Source: Bacteroidota bacterium (GTDB lineage Bacteria > Bacteroidota > Rhodothermia > Rhodothermales > UBA10348). From it: a stretch of DNA of 64,000 nucleotides. The position numbers and the translations under genes were made by a program. This document shows, in pieces, positions 1 through 9,390 of the stretch. Numbering within the stretch: position 1 is the first letter of the stretch; each line of letters starts with the position of its first letter. Below the pieces are notes generated by a model that saw only the letters and a list, made by a program, of their open reading frames with translations, was not told the DNA's origin and ran no database searches. The DNA lies in the NCBI GenBank assembly GCA_022567305.1, contig JADFHF010000012.1:23005-87004 (forward strand), in the 5' to 3' direction.

Positions 1-806
1 GCACGTTTACACTCGGCCAGCACCGAGGAGCCGTAAGAACCTATAATGAGCTGGTAGACGACGAGCTGGAGATTGCCGCCGCTGGTGTTGCCATGCACGT
101 CATGGAGCTCATCGGTAACCGGGCGTTCGACTCGAGAACGCTGCCGGACCAGACCAAAGTGTACGGAATGCCAGTGGGTAGTGCTGAGCTTACGACCGTA
201 AGCGCATTCGGAAAGACAGGATCAACTTGTGACCTGGACGAACCGTTCAAAGACACGTCGCCTTGTCTCGACATTGACGACGCCCATATGGCGGCGGACG
301 AGTGGCAGGATGTGCCTTTCCGTCTGAAAGATGGCAAAGAGTTACCATTCGACGTCCGCGTTGAAGTGTTCTATGTCGATCCTTCGGATCTGGATACGCC
401 CTTGCCAGCTGGACAGAGAAGCCTTCACAAGAAGGTCGTAGTGAAGCTTCGCGCCAAGCATCACGTGAGGCAGAAGCGCTACAACAATGGTTTTGTTCGG
501 ATAGAGCGCATTTTCTCCTACGACATAAAGAAAGCAGAGAACCGCCTGAGAGAGAAGTTTGGAGACCCGCTTGTCGTCGAGAATCCTCCTCCGTTCGATA
601 ATCCTCCTGGGGGACCGACAAGCGACGACGACGACGGCGCCGATGTATACGATCAGGACGAAGTCATAGTGCTGGATCCAAATACTCGTGTAAAGATCTG
701 CCACCGTCGCGTGCGCAAAGGAAAGATTACCTGGAGGACGAGAACAGTGAAGCAGAAGTTTGTCGATAAGCACATCGGCCACGGCGACATACTGGGTGCG
801 TGCTAA
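1..806 (+). CDS. Partial envelope/secreted protein with C-terminal ICH...HGDxxGxC motif
   Basis: The third frame is open from the window edge to a TAA at 804-806. The gene therefore begins upstream, and the ATG at 93 is probably internal. The visible N-terminus (TFTLGQHRGAVRTYNELVDD...) resembles the segment just after the membrane helix of pilin-like proteins, as in the two genes downstream. The C-terminus carries KICHRRVRKGK...KHIGHGDILGAC. This matches the ICHxPPGN...HxxHGDxxGxC motif common at the ends of secreted proteins of Bacteroidota and others; the paired Cys may form a disulfide. A short Asp-rich linker (SDDDDGADVYD) precedes it. Spacing to the next gene is 50 bp, suggesting an operon. 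Specific function is unknown. Confidence 0.6.
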   Translation, partial: TFTLGQHRGAVRTYNELVDDELEIAAAGVAMHVMELIGNRAFDSRTLPDQTKVYGMPVGSAELTTVSAFGKTGSTCDLDEPFKDTSPCLDIDDAHMAADEWQDVPFRLKDGKELPFDVRVEVFYVDPSDLDTPLPAGQRSLHKKVVVKLRAKHHVRQKRYNNGFVRIERIFSYDIKKAENRLREKFGDPLVVENPPPFDNPPGGPTSDDDDGADVYDQDEVIVLDPNTRVKICHRRVRKGKITWRTRTVKQKFVDKHIGHGDILGAC

Positions 807-856
807 AGATGCGAACGGGCCATTTACGCCGAACAGGTAACTAACAGAGAACAGCT

Positions 857-1474
857 ATGTGGTTCATATTTGACAACTTAAGAGCACTTATGATTGCCGG
901 AGCGGTGCTGATCATACTCCTCACTGCGATGACGCGCCAGCGCGAGCTCGGAGTCGAACAATTGTCCGTCTACGCGGCAAAGAGCCACTCACTCGACCTC
1001 GCCGAATGGCTGGAAGATGACATTTCGACACTGGGATCCAATTTCGACTCGACGACGATCCGGTTCCTACTGCCCACCCTTCAAGGTGGAAATACGACCC
1101 AGTTCATCTTTCACCGTGACACCGTTGGAGCCGCTCCTGACTTCGACAAGGTGCGCATCGAGACGCGATACCGCCTGATCGACACAAAGATGGCTGTATT
1201 GAAAGATACTACGATTCAGATGCATCAGATCATTCGTGATCTTCGCATCCAGCAGGGTGCGGGTTGGTCAGCGTGGGTAGAGGACGGCCGGAGTTCTCCG
1301 CGCATGTCCTATTTCATGATCTCTTTGTTGGATGGCCTCGGGCAATTGGTTACGACGGAGTCTGAGACGGTTTTTCTGAAGATGGACTTTACCATTATTC
1401 CTCCCTTCCCACAGGGGAGACAGTATTTGAACCAACTGAGCTGGGGCACCACGATTCGTCTCAGGCCTTACTAG
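857..1474 (+). CDS. Pilin-like single-pass envelope protein, function unknown
   Basis: 205 aa. Residues 10-23 form a hydrophobic helix (LMIAGAVLIILLTA), followed by a soluble extracytoplasmic part starting with a helical stretch (QRELGVEQLSVYAAKSHSLDLAEWLEDD). This topology matches minor pseudopilins and type IV pilus accessory proteins, but no cleavable prepilin G/FTxxE motif is obvious, so family assignment is inference. It sits between two other genes of similar build with short gaps, which points to one envelope assembly or fibre operon. No catalytic motif is visible. Confidence 0.6.
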   Translation: MWFIFDNLRALMIAGAVLIILLTAMTRQRELGVEQLSVYAAKSHSLDLAEWLEDDISTLGSNFDSTTIRFLLPTLQGGNTTQFIFHRDTVGAAPDFDKVRIETRYRLIDTKMAVLKDTTIQMHQIIRDLRIQQGAGWSAWVEDGRSSPRMSYFMISLLDGLGQLVTTESETVFLKMDFTIIPPFPQGRQYLNQLSWGTTIRLRPY

Positions 1475-1518
1475 AATAAGAATTAGTTCACCCTCAACAA
1501 CACTTTTAGGTGTGAGTC

Positions 1519-2652
1519 ATGGGACAAGGATTACTAATAATCGTTTTTGGAGTTGTACTGGGGGCGTCGATACTGATGTTCCAGCAGAAACAAACTGCAC
1601 TCGAAACGACTGAACGTCAGACCGGATACGAGGAAGAGATTCTCGCGCGTGAAATCGCACGTTCAGCGTACGATATTGCGAAGAATCTCGTGTCGGCTGC
1701 CGGTAATGACCTTTCAGAAGCAATCGCGAACGTCAATGGCCGCTTAACAAATGGCGCACCAGACTATAACGGCGAACTTACAGGTGTTTATCAGGGCGGG
1801 AATTATTCGGCTCAGGCGTTCATGATCGATGGCCAAAACATTCAAATTCGCGCTACAGGATGGTTCGGCGATGCCGAGCACATTATCAACGAGAATTTCT
1901 ACGTGAAGATGCTGACGGTCCAGGATTCCAGCAAAGTCGAAATTGAGTTCCTGCAATCCATGGCGGGTTATTGTTCGGCTGTCTTCTTGCAGCGCTTTAT
2001 CCCGAATACCGGCCAGAAGCCTACAATGACCGGAAATTTTGGAAAAAGTTCGAAAAGTTCGAAAAGTAAGAAAAACAGTATGAAAGGATACGCGCTCGGC
2101 AAAATGGTGCTGAGTGACGACGAAAAATACTGGATTCTTCCCCCTGAGATGCTCTTCGATTCAGGTCATAACAGGACGGGCATGGATGAGATCATCGCTA
2201 CGCCTGCTGACATTGTACTCTCGCCCAACACACGTGTGAACTTTTTCATTGGAGTCGATAAGAATTGTAGTGAAGAAGGGGTCTGGGAAGAAAAGTACAA
2301 GGAGGACCGCTACGACTATATCCACAACGCGTTGGAAGAAGACACGCAAAACCTCGAAGACTTGCAGGAAGGACCGTACTCCATGATCGAAGCCCATGCG
2401 ACGGACGTTCAGACATGGCGCATTGCCTTCGAAGACCTTCGAAGTTTCTCCGTCAAGCAACACGAAGACATCAAGGCGAACGGTTACGGCGGTAGCTGGG
2501 ATCCTTATTACGAAACGTACGGTGGATCGGGCTGGATGTATAAGGACTCGAAAGGATACCGCAAGCTCAAAGACTTCGGCCAGAAGCCGGATTTCAGCGA
2601 CCAGGTGATCGAGGTAACATTCAAATCATGCAGTGGAAATTGTCAAAACTAA
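1519..2652 (+). CDS. Pilin-like envelope protein with N-terminal membrane helix, function unknown
   Basis: 377 aa. The ATG at 1519 follows an AGGTG ribosome site. Residues 4-21 (GLLIIVFGVVLGASILMF) form a membrane helix followed by a polar amphipathic helix (QKQTALETTERQTGYEEEIL), the layout of pseudopilin/PilX-like proteins. A Ser/Lys-rich linker (GKSSKSSKSKKNS) lies in the middle. The last ~85 residues, containing WRIAFEDLRSF and PDFSDQVIEV with a terminal Cys pair (KSCSGNC), are repeated in damaged form just downstream. Upstream genes share the general design, so the three probably form one envelope complex. The precise role cannot be read from sequence. Confidence 0.65.
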   Translation: MGQGLLIIVFGVVLGASILMFQQKQTALETTERQTGYEEEILAREIARSAYDIAKNLVSAAGNDLSEAIANVNGRLTNGAPDYNGELTGVYQGGNYSAQAFMIDGQNIQIRATGWFGDAEHIINENFYVKMLTVQDSSKVEIEFLQSMAGYCSAVFLQRFIPNTGQKPTMTGNFGKSSKSSKSKKNSMKGYALGKMVLSDDEKYWILPPEMLFDSGHNRTGMDEIIATPADIVLSPNTRVNFFIGVDKNCSEEGVWEEKYKEDRYDYIHNALEEDTQNLEDLQEGPYSMIEAHATDVQTWRIAFEDLRSFSVKQHEDIKANGYGGSWDPYYETYGGSGWMYKDSKGYRKLKDFGQKPDFSDQVIEVTFKSCSGNCQN

Positions 2653-2714
2653 TTGATTTGCGGCAGCACCCCATAGTAACTGCTTAAAAGTCGTTGCTGC
2701 AAGTTGACGGTGAG

Positions 2715-2751
2715 AAGCGGCGCTCCGGAATATTCCGGAGCGCCGCTTTTT
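2715..2751 (+). terminator. Rho-independent terminator, 34-bp perfect palindrome
   Basis: Positions 2715-2748 are a perfect inverted repeat (aagcggcgctccggaa and its complement, no spacer), very GC-rich and followed by TTTT. It lies 63 bp after the stop of the pilin-like gene and just before the decayed copy of that gene's 3' end. It would work as an intrinsic terminator on the plus strand. Confidence 0.85.
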
Positions 2752-2756
2752 ATGGC

Positions 2757-3005
2757 CAGGCATGGCGCATCGCTTTCGAAGACCTTCGAGGCTTTTCCAA
2801 CGCGAAGCACGAAGATATCAAGGCCACTAGCTACGGTGCTTAGCTGGAATGAATCCGGACAGATATACAGTGGCTCTGGCTGGAAAGACAAAGATGTCCT
2901 GGGCTATCATAAGCTGAGCGACTTGGATGGAACCCGGACTTCAGTGATCGGGTGATCGAAGGTACTTTGACCCCTTGTGGGGGAGTCTGTGAACCTCCTG
3001 CCTAG
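2757..3005 (+). pseudogene. Decayed duplicate of the 3' end of the upstream pilin-like gene
   Basis: Translation from 2757 gives QAWRIAFEDLRGFSNAKHED, matching TWRIAFEDLRSFSVKQHED of the intact neighbour. The copy then meets stop codons (tag, tga), changes frame (YSGSGWKDKDVLGYHKL against YGGSGWMYKDSKGYRKL) and changes again (NPDFSDRVIEGTLTPCGGVC against KPDFSDQVIEVTFKSCSGNC) before a TAG at 3003-3005. The copy therefore covers about the last 80 codons and carries at least two frameshifts plus nonsense codons. It has no start of its own. It is either a relic of a tandem paralogue or a leftover of cassette exchange at this locus. Confidence 0.85.
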
Positions 3006-3379
3006 GTCGAGATAGACTGGACCAAACCCGTCTTGCTCAACGCCGAATCGTCAGCTTCATAATGATCCGGTGTTATGCATTCACGGGATCGATACCTGTC
3101 GAAGATATGCTGCGTTTAGTAGCCAGCGCTGGTTCTTGCAAGTCATTGAATAAATAATTACCAGCTCTAAATCCCAAATAGTCAGTTTCCTTCTTCGTTT
3201 AGTTGTCATATTGAGAAAAATACTCAAACGGTATGCGCTGTCCATCACGATAGGCGTACTCGTTCTGCTCTGGATCGCTTTCGTGGCTGCCATTAGAGAT
3301 TTGGCAATCGTCAGAAACAGCTTCATTTATGCCATAGCTGCCCAGAGTATTGCTGATCTAGGCTGGAGTCCTTTTCCGG
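3006..3379. other. Intergenic stretch with no convincing gene
   Basis: About 370 bp between the decayed copy and the 3' end of the minus-strand lipid operon. An open plus-strand frame starting at a TTG (3211) encodes a hydrophobic segment (ITIGVLVLLWIAFVAAI) but runs antisense into the exporter relic and lacks a ribosome site. I see no terminator or RNA structure. Confidence 0.4.
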
Positions 3380-5628
3380 TTATTGCTGACACAATCCTTT
3401 TGTACGATGCATTACCGTCAATACCAGAGGCAACAGCACAAGATCTCCAAATAACGCTCCAACAACGGCGATTGATGTAAGAAGTCCAAAGTAGAAGACA
3501 GTTTTGACCCCAGCCAGCATGAGAATGGAGAATCCGAACGCCAGTACAATGCTTGTGAAGACGATCGATCGTCCTACGTGAGCCACGGTTTTTGTAAGGG
3601 CATCATCGGGACTGAGCGAAGCGGTCAGTTCCTGATACCGGACGAGAAGATGGATCGTATCATCGATCGCCACTCCCAGAACGATGGCCGCGACCATGGC
3701 AGTGCCCATATCCAGCGGAATTCTAGCGATGCCCATTACACCGATCATTAAAGCGACCGGGATCAGGTTGGGCACCATCGCAATAAGTGCGAGTTTGAAA
3801 TCGCGGATAAACAACCAGAAGAGTAAGAATACAAGGACGATCGCCAAGTAAAAGCTCTGAACTTGTGCCTCTTTGATATATGTGATCATCCGGGTGTATA
3901 AGGGAGGATACCCGGCCACGCGAGCATCAGCCAATCCTTCAAAATGCTTCTTGGTGAGCTCTTCAATTTGTAGAAGAGTTTTCTTCAGCGCTCGTGCGCT
4001 CATCATCGAACCTGTCAATGTCATACGGCTGGTCGTTCGATCCTCGCTCATCAGCCGATTGAATTCTTCCTCTTCGCGAGCTTCGACCATTCTGAGTGCA
4101 GAGCGTATTTGGGAATTGTTAGTCAGGACGCGATCGTTTCCATATCACGCTGCCGAATACCCCTTTACGAAGGTGTGAAGTCCGAGCGTCCCACTAACAC
4201 CTTCTATGCTCACGACCTCTTCTGAGAAAGCAACCAGAGAGGCCATGATTTTCGGATCTGAGAAACCATAGTCGCCGATTGGTCGAATCGTCACGTCAAC
4301 GGACGAATAATCTCCCCAGTTTTCCTCGAGAAAGCGATGATCCCTGGTTACCCGATTATCACTCGGTAGATAACCGAGCGTATACGTATCCACCTCTATG
4401 TTACTGATACCGATGGTCGATACGACGGTTATAACAACCGCCACCATTCCGTATCGAGCAGGATGCCGTCTTACGCTTGAGAGCAGCGCAACAAGCAAAT
4501 CTGTCAGTAGAGGTACAGCTCTCGGCCTGTAGCCCCGAGATTCGATAAGCGGCAGCATAGCGGCTGACCATACGAATGTGGCCAGTAGCGCCATGACGAT
4601 ACCAATCGCTGAAAAAGCTCCCAACTCTCGATTACCCCGACCCGTGCGAACGAAAGCGTCAGGAAGCCAGCAGCTGTTGTCAGCGACGTGAACAGGCACG
4701 GACGAGCGACCCGGCTCAGGCATTCTTTTGCGAGTGTAAATCGATCTCCACGACGATCTCCTGCTCGCACGGCAAATTCGTTCAGCACATGGATCAGGTC
4801 GGCGATACCCAGTATGGAAACCACCGTCGGCAGCATGGCGGTCACCATGTTGATCTGCCTTCCGGATAGGCCCAGTGCCATAAGCGTAAGCAGGGAGGCT
4901 GTCAGTATTACACCAAACGTTAGCGCGACGAAAGCGACTCGCCGATATAGCAGATAGATTACCAGAAAAATGATGACGTAGCTCACTCCCATGAAAAGAC
5001 CGAAGTCGCTTTTGGAGATACGGTTAATGCCCGTGAGGATTACGCCGTTCCCACCCAGATGTACAGCGTCCGTGCCGAGCACGGACGTTGCGGCATCTGT
5101 AATATTAGAGATGATTCTCTCGCGCTCAGAATCGACATCCTGATCGGCAGCCATACGCGTCCAGATCATCGCCATGGTACCGGCCTCGTTGAGAAACCTA
5201 CCGCCGATTATCGGGGAATCTACGAGCAGATGTTTAAGCATTCGGGGAGGGGTCTCATATTTTTCGAGCACATTCACTACGCGAATTCCGAATGCCTGTC
5301 TCATCAGAACGCGAGCATTGGCGAGCGAGTACCCTCTGTCTATACCTTCGATTTCCTCCAAATCAGCGGTCAGTCGACGAATTTTATCTAGTTCCACTCG
5401 ATTCAACAGTCCGTCTTCATTTAGATACCCGATGACGACCACCTCGTCACTGCCAAACTCGTCGATGAACTCCCTGTAGGTCGTCACCGCAGGATCGCCC
5501 TCAACAAACCAGACCGTCAGGGCGTGGTTAGGCACGGATGCGTATCGGACGTATGACAACCTGAGCACGACGCACAGAATCAGAGCTGCGAAGTAAATCC
5601 ATCTGTATTTAGTCAGGTGCTCAATCAT
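3380..5628 (-). pseudogene. RND/MMPL-family lipid exporter, broken by a frameshift and a stop codon
   Basis: Read together, the pieces give a full-length, two-fold repeated RND-superfamily exporter of about 740 aa of the MMPL/HpnN type. The N-terminal helix is near residue 10, a periplasmic loop follows, then helices with GIADLIHVLNEF and FTSLTTAAGFLTLSFARVGV. The second half has VLGVAIDDTIHLLVRYQ and VFTSIVLAFGFSILML. The frame changes at about 4630 (one base missing between GVI and RELGAF), and an in-frame TGA interrupts at 4145-4147 (GYSAA*YGNDR), with coding similarity continuing on both sides. The ATG overlaps the psd stop (ATGA), so it is the last gene of the lipid operon. Family members export hopanoids and other lipids. 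The lesions may be real decay or two assembly errors; the rest of the sequence is well kept, so damage, if real, is recent. Confidence 0.85.
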
Positions 5629-6527
5629 GGGACTCTACCTATGGCGTCACCGAGTCGGATGTACGTCTCGAGCTCTTTTTCTGTATTGCTGATGAGATCA
5701 TTATCGAAGACAATCGCTCCTGGCTCGAAGAGGAGGACGATCGTCGAACCACCCAGCCCGAAGAGCCCCTTCCGAGCACTTTTTTCTACATGTTTATCCG
5801 GGCAATAACGCTGCTGAATGGAGCCGATCGTGAACGCGCCGATTTCGACCATTCCAATCGGACCGAAATGGTCGGAATGAAAAACGGTCACCATCCGGTG
5901 ATTTTCCGAATAGAAGGGTACGAGCGTTCGACGCGCGTATGGACTCACAGCGTAGTACTTCCCAGGAACGTTTGCAGCTGGTCCGGGCTTTCCGGAGTCC
6001 GGAAAATGAAAGTGATGATAGTCCGCAAGATAAAGTCGACTAACGAAAGCCGAGCCGTTGTCGAAATCGGCCGCCAATGACTCGTCGCGTACCAACTCTC
6101 GAAGATCAAACGTTGCGCGCTTTATGCGAAAAGTCGTGTTAGCCTCAATCAACGGATATGCCAACGCACGGCCATCAACCGGCGAGACGCAGACTCCCGG
6201 TGTCGGACATATTGGGCGGTTGGAGAGGTCGATTTCGCGACTGAAGAACTCGTCGAAGCTCACGAACGTCTCGATTGGACGATTCAGATCTGAAAGGTCG
6301 ATATTGAGAGCCTCGACAAACGGACCGATACGCCTCCGGCTCCAGTAGGTACTGTTTACCCAACCATAGAACCGCGAAAGCCACTTGTGTCGCAAGATCA
6401 GTTCGGTCGCCAGGAGCCCGACCCTGGAATTGTAAGACCACGACAGGAACGACTGCGCGTATACGGCCTCAGTGACCAAGCGGCCACTTTCCCGGTCCAT
6501 GTATGTCAGATTATCCATTGTGCTCAT
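5625..6527 (-). CDS. psd: Phosphatidylserine decarboxylase family protein
   Basis: 300 aa. Psd proteins self-cleave at a Gly-Ser-Thr to make a pyruvoyl cofactor and decarboxylate phosphatidylserine to phosphatidylethanolamine at the membrane. Visible motifs are the GST cleavage site in LFGLGGSTIVLLFEPG (about residues 260-262), YHHFHFP (170-176), SPVDGRALAYP (115-125) and the FFSREID segment near 100. Length fits Psd forms of the proenzyme type. The start ATG overlaps the upstream stop by 4 bp (ATGA), and its own stop overlaps the exporter start. Set in an operon with a BtaA-like enzyme, it may act on an amino-acid headed lipid other than phosphatidylserine; that part is inference. Confidence 0.9.
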   Translation of the reverse strand: MSTMDNLTYMDRESGRLVTEAVYAQSFLSWSYNSRVGLLATELILRHKWLSRFYGWVNSTYWSRRRIGPFVEALNIDLSDLNRPIETFVSFDEFFSREIDLSNRPICPTPGVCVSPVDGRALAYPLIEANTTFRIKRATFDLRELVRDESLAADFDNGSAFVSRLYLADYHHFHFPDSGKPGPAANVPGKYYAVSPYARRTLVPFYSENHRMVTVFHSDHFGPIGMVEIGAFTIGSIQQRYCPDKHVEKSARKGLFGLGGSTIVLLFEPGAIVFDNDLISNTEKELETYIRLGDAIGRVP

Positions 6528-7654
6528 CGTTGGATCTCATAAAGGGCGTATTCGCGGTGTGCCGGAAAAGCATCGCCGAGGGCAAGCCCCCTGGAGACTC
6601 CATCCGACAGCATGGGGCCGATCGTGAACGAATCGAGGCCGGCAGCGCGCATTGTTTGTGCAAAGTGGAACAAAGCCGATCGTCCAAAGCCCACGCGTCT
6701 GGCTATTGTTTCGCGAGTGGCGCCGGTGAGATAAAATAGCACGTGCTTCGAACGCCGCAGCTGCTGCAGGAATCGCACTTTGCTCAAGAGATGGTCCCGT
6801 CCCCCCATCCTTCGCACCGCTTCAGAAGGATCAAGAAACGCACCCGACAGGCCAGCGAGTTGATCATCCGCGTCGTATACGAGGCAGAAGAGCTGGTCAT
6901 GGAGAGCATAACGGAGTCCCGCATGGAGCCTCTGAAAGCGCTCGACTGTAATCGGCGTGTATCCTAGAAAATCAGAGAACGAGTCAGCAAGAACCTCATG
7001 TATTCGTCTGATCTCCTCTTTAAACGAAGCCTTTGTAACCGGCTTGAAGCGGTACCCGAGTCTGATAAAGCGCTGGTAGCATTCTTCGTGTGGAAGCGAG
7101 AGTCGATCAATATCTTCCTGACCTTTTATGTCAATCGATTCCCAACGCTTTTTGACAGTAAAGCCATAGCGCTCGGCAAAATCCGGATAATAGGATTTGT
7201 TGTAGGGTTCACTCTGGGGCCTGGGCTGAATGAATCCCTGCGTCATCCAGCGGTATCCGTGCCAGATATCGAAATTTATCGGAGCCCAGATGCGATTTAC
7301 TCCGTGCTTTGCTTCGAGCCATTCGAGTGCACGATTAAATAGGTCTTCCGCTGCCGCGAAGTCTTCAACGCATTCGAAATTTCCAATCGTACCTACCTGT
7401 TCGCCGTCGCCGTCTTGAAGGGAGCCGTTGACGAACGCGGAAATTCTTCCCAATGTCGTTCCGTTGGTCCTTGCCAGGAGATGCCGACTGTCGCCTGCCT
7501 TCCGGTCATAGAGGGTCTCGGAAGACGCGAAGTTGGCGAGCTGTTTCTTCCGGAAGGGCGGAATCCACGCGGGATCCGAACAATAGAGTCGATAGACGAA
7601 GTCGACAAACTCCGTTGCCAGCTCAAGGTTGGTATTGATGCAGAATATTCCCAT
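6524..7654 (-). CDS. GNAT-like (YghO-type) acyl/acetyltransferase
   Basis: 376 aa. The first 180 residues follow the pattern of YghO-like GNAT proteins: VYRLYCSDPAWIPPFRKKQL, a linker, LLARTNGTTLGRISAFVNG, IGNFECVEDFAAAEDLFNRALEWLEAKHG and SYYPDFAERYGF. The C-terminal half contains a second GNAT-like fold. Such proteins are thought to acylate amines, but no substrate is established for this branch. The gene starts 12 bp after the UbiA-type gene stop and its TGA overlaps the psd ATG, so it is translated with the lipid operon. Acylation of an amino head group or a lipid amine would fit the neighbours; this is inference. Confidence 0.65.
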   Translation of the reverse strand: MGIFCINTNLELATEFVDFVYRLYCSDPAWIPPFRKKQLANFASSETLYDRKAGDSRHLLARTNGTTLGRISAFVNGSLQDGDGEQVGTIGNFECVEDFAAAEDLFNRALEWLEAKHGVNRIWAPINFDIWHGYRWMTQGFIQPRPQSEPYNKSYYPDFAERYGFTVKKRWESIDIKGQEDIDRLSLPHEECYQRFIRLGYRFKPVTKASFKEEIRRIHEVLADSFSDFLGYTPITVERFQRLHAGLRYALHDQLFCLVYDADDQLAGLSGAFLDPSEAVRRMGGRDHLLSKVRFLQQLRRSKHVLFYLTGATRETIARRVGFGRSALFHFAQTMRAAGLDSFTIGPMLSDGVSRGLALGDAFPAHREYALYEIQR

Positions 7655-7666
7655 GGCGGAGCTCGC

Positions 7667-8665
7667 TCAGTTTGTTAAAATGCTACCCGCGATGACGTAG
7701 TCCAGAATGACGGCCACGAGCGTCGCAAGAGCAAAAAATTCGGCAAAGGGTTGTAATCTGGACGTCCGCGGAGATGGGTGCCAAAGAAATCGGACGTACC
7801 CAACGACCACGATGGAAAATGCACCTATCAGGATCGTCGTGAACGCTGCGGACATCAGATCAATCCTGTAAAAGTAAATACCGAGTCCCAGTGCAAGCGC
7901 CTGCGCTAGTCCGGCGACGAGGACTGCACCCGATTGACCGAAGATCTGGGAGTAAGTGACATAGGCGTTTTCTTCTTCGGCCGAGCGGATTTTTCGCGCA
8001 ATTTCCCATGCGAAGAAAGGCGCCCAGATCATGGCGATCGATAGGAGCGTCTTGGCCCAGTCGATGTGATGGATTTCCATTCCTGACTCCACAGAGAATA
8101 GGATGGCCAGGTAGAGGAGCATGAGGGGAATGATGGGGTTATGCGTTGCCAGATTGAGGAGCAGATGCTGTCTCAGAAGACCGGGCATAAAGAAATAGAC
8201 GAACATGAGCAGTGCGTACCCGAGCACAGCCAGGGCCGCCCAGAAAGCGTTGCCGGCCTGGCTGTTGACGAGCACGAAAAGCACGATCAGGACTACGAGA
8301 CTGAAAACGAGGTCCGATTCCCGAACCCGTCCAGACGGCAGAGGACGGTCACTGAATAGCTGCCGATCGATTTCTCTGTCCTTCAGTTCATCCATCAAAC
8401 GCAGGATGAGCAGCAGACTGAACACACTCCAGATTCCGATCAATGAGTATTTGGATACGAGGTTGACGCGCGTATCATGAATGTTGGCAAGCACCGTCGA
8501 CTGGCCGAGGAAAATGATTGCGGCCCTTACTAGACCAGCAGGAATAGGATACGTGTCGGAGAGGTAGGCCCTTGTTCTCGCCATGTATCCGACAAGCGAT
8601 TGCCCGATGGCGGGGAGGCCGCCATCTCCTCTGGTGCTTGATAGTATGCCGGTATTCTTTTTCAT
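7667..8665 (-). CDS. UbiA-superfamily prenyltransferase
   Basis: 332 aa from the ATG at 8665, chosen because it overlaps the upstream TGA (ATGA) like the other junctions of this operon; an in-frame start at 8743 is possible but would sit inside the upstream gene. Multiple membrane helices are present. The first Asp-rich motif is LRLMDELKDREIDRQ (Asp92, Asp96, Asp100 by this start), followed by LFSDRPLPSGRV as in UbiA enzymes. The second site is EIARKIRSAEEENAYVTYSQ. UbiA enzymes bind Mg-polyprenyl diphosphate and prenylate aromatic rings, glycerol phosphate or sugars within the membrane. The acceptor cannot be told from sequence. Neighbouring lipid kinase and head-group enzymes suggest a lipid rather than a quinone. 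Confidence 0.85.
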   Translation of the reverse strand: MKKNTGILSSTRGDGGLPAIGQSLVGYMARTRAYLSDTYPIPAGLVRAAIIFLGQSTVLANIHDTRVNLVSKYSLIGIWSVFSLLLILRLMDELKDREIDRQLFSDRPLPSGRVRESDLVFSLVVLIVLFVLVNSQAGNAFWAALAVLGYALLMFVYFFMPGLLRQHLLLNLATHNPIIPLMLLYLAILFSVESGMEIHHIDWAKTLLSIAMIWAPFFAWEIARKIRSAEEENAYVTYSQIFGQSGAVLVAGLAQALALGLGIYFYRIDLMSAAFTTILIGAFSIVVVGYVRFLWHPSPRTSRLQPFAEFFALATLVAVILDYVIAGSILTN

Positions 8666-9354
8666 GTCGAAATGACTTCCAAGAGCGTGTTCAATAGAAA
8701 GAAGCCGCCCAGCGGAATCAAGAGATTGTCTAAGCCTCGCCAAGCGATTGCCTCGAGAAGTGTCACGAAAATGGCCAGCGTAACGGCGATCACAATCGCC
8801 TCAAGATGGCTCAACGCGAGGAAGTAGACGACGGGGAAGTATGTGCCGGCTAGACCGACAATGAAGAGTGCGCAGGAACCTTGCAAACTCTTCATTCCCC
8901 CGGGGGCTTCGTAACAAACACTGCCGTAACGAGTCCCTACCACTGCCGCGGCCGCGTCTCCAATCGTCAGATAGATAAGAGGAATGCAGTAGTAAATCGG
9001 GTTTCCATTGCTGAGCAGGAACAGCACCGCGACCGCTGCCGGGAAGCACAATTCACCCATAGAATTACGACCTACTCCTCTGAGAACGGATCCTGCCGTT
9101 TTGGCCAGAGCTGGAATCCATCTAAGAGCCGCCAGTACGACGAAGGCGCTGACGCAGATAATGAGGACAGGCCAAGCGGACTCGAATATCCAGGGGAATG
9201 TCATAGACACCATGCCCATGGTCACATGGACCGTCTTTCGGGACGTCTCGGTTCGAATTTGGTATCTCTCCGCCAGGAAGTGAAGCATACCGATGAGGCT
9301 GCACAGCAGAACGAGGACGATTCCGATTCCTATCCATTCACTTGAGACATTCAT
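8662..9354 (-). CDS. CTP-dependent lipid-alcohol kinase/cytidylyltransferase-like membrane protein (SEC59/phytol kinase family)
   Basis: 230 aa, six to seven membrane helices. The signature GDAAAAVVGTRYG (residues 132-144) followed by KSLQGS (155-160) is that of the dolichol kinase/phytol kinase family, relatives of phosphatidate cytidylyltransferase that use CTP to phosphorylate isoprenoid alcohols. An N-terminal RKTVHVTMG segment (39-47) also fits (RK...H..mG). Its stop overlaps the UbiA-type start. A kinase that activates a polyprenol or long alcohol next to a prenyltransferase makes biochemical sense: the kinase would feed activated prenyl units. Substrate is not known. Confidence 0.8.
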   Translation of the reverse strand: MNVSSEWIGIGIVLVLLCSLIGMLHFLAERYQIRTETSRKTVHVTMGMVSMTFPWIFESAWPVLIICVSAFVVLAALRWIPALAKTAGSVLRGVGRNSMGELCFPAAVAVLFLLSNGNPIYYCIPLIYLTIGDAAAAVVGTRYGSVCYEAPGGMKSLQGSCALFIVGLAGTYFPVVYFLALSHLEAIVIAVTLAIFVTLLEAIAWRGLDNLLIPLGGFFLLNTLLEVIST

Positions 9355-9390
9355 GTCACTTCTCGTTTTATCGGAATGACGTTGGTTTCG

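Noticed and set aside
3211..3480. Hydrophobic plus-strand ORF of 89 codons
   Set aside because: TTG start, no ribosome site, second half antisense to the exporter relic; low support.
4145..4147. In-frame TGA as a selenocysteine codon
   Set aside because: Exporter families contain no selenocysteine there, no SECIS-like hairpin is seen, and a separate frameshift exists in the same gene.
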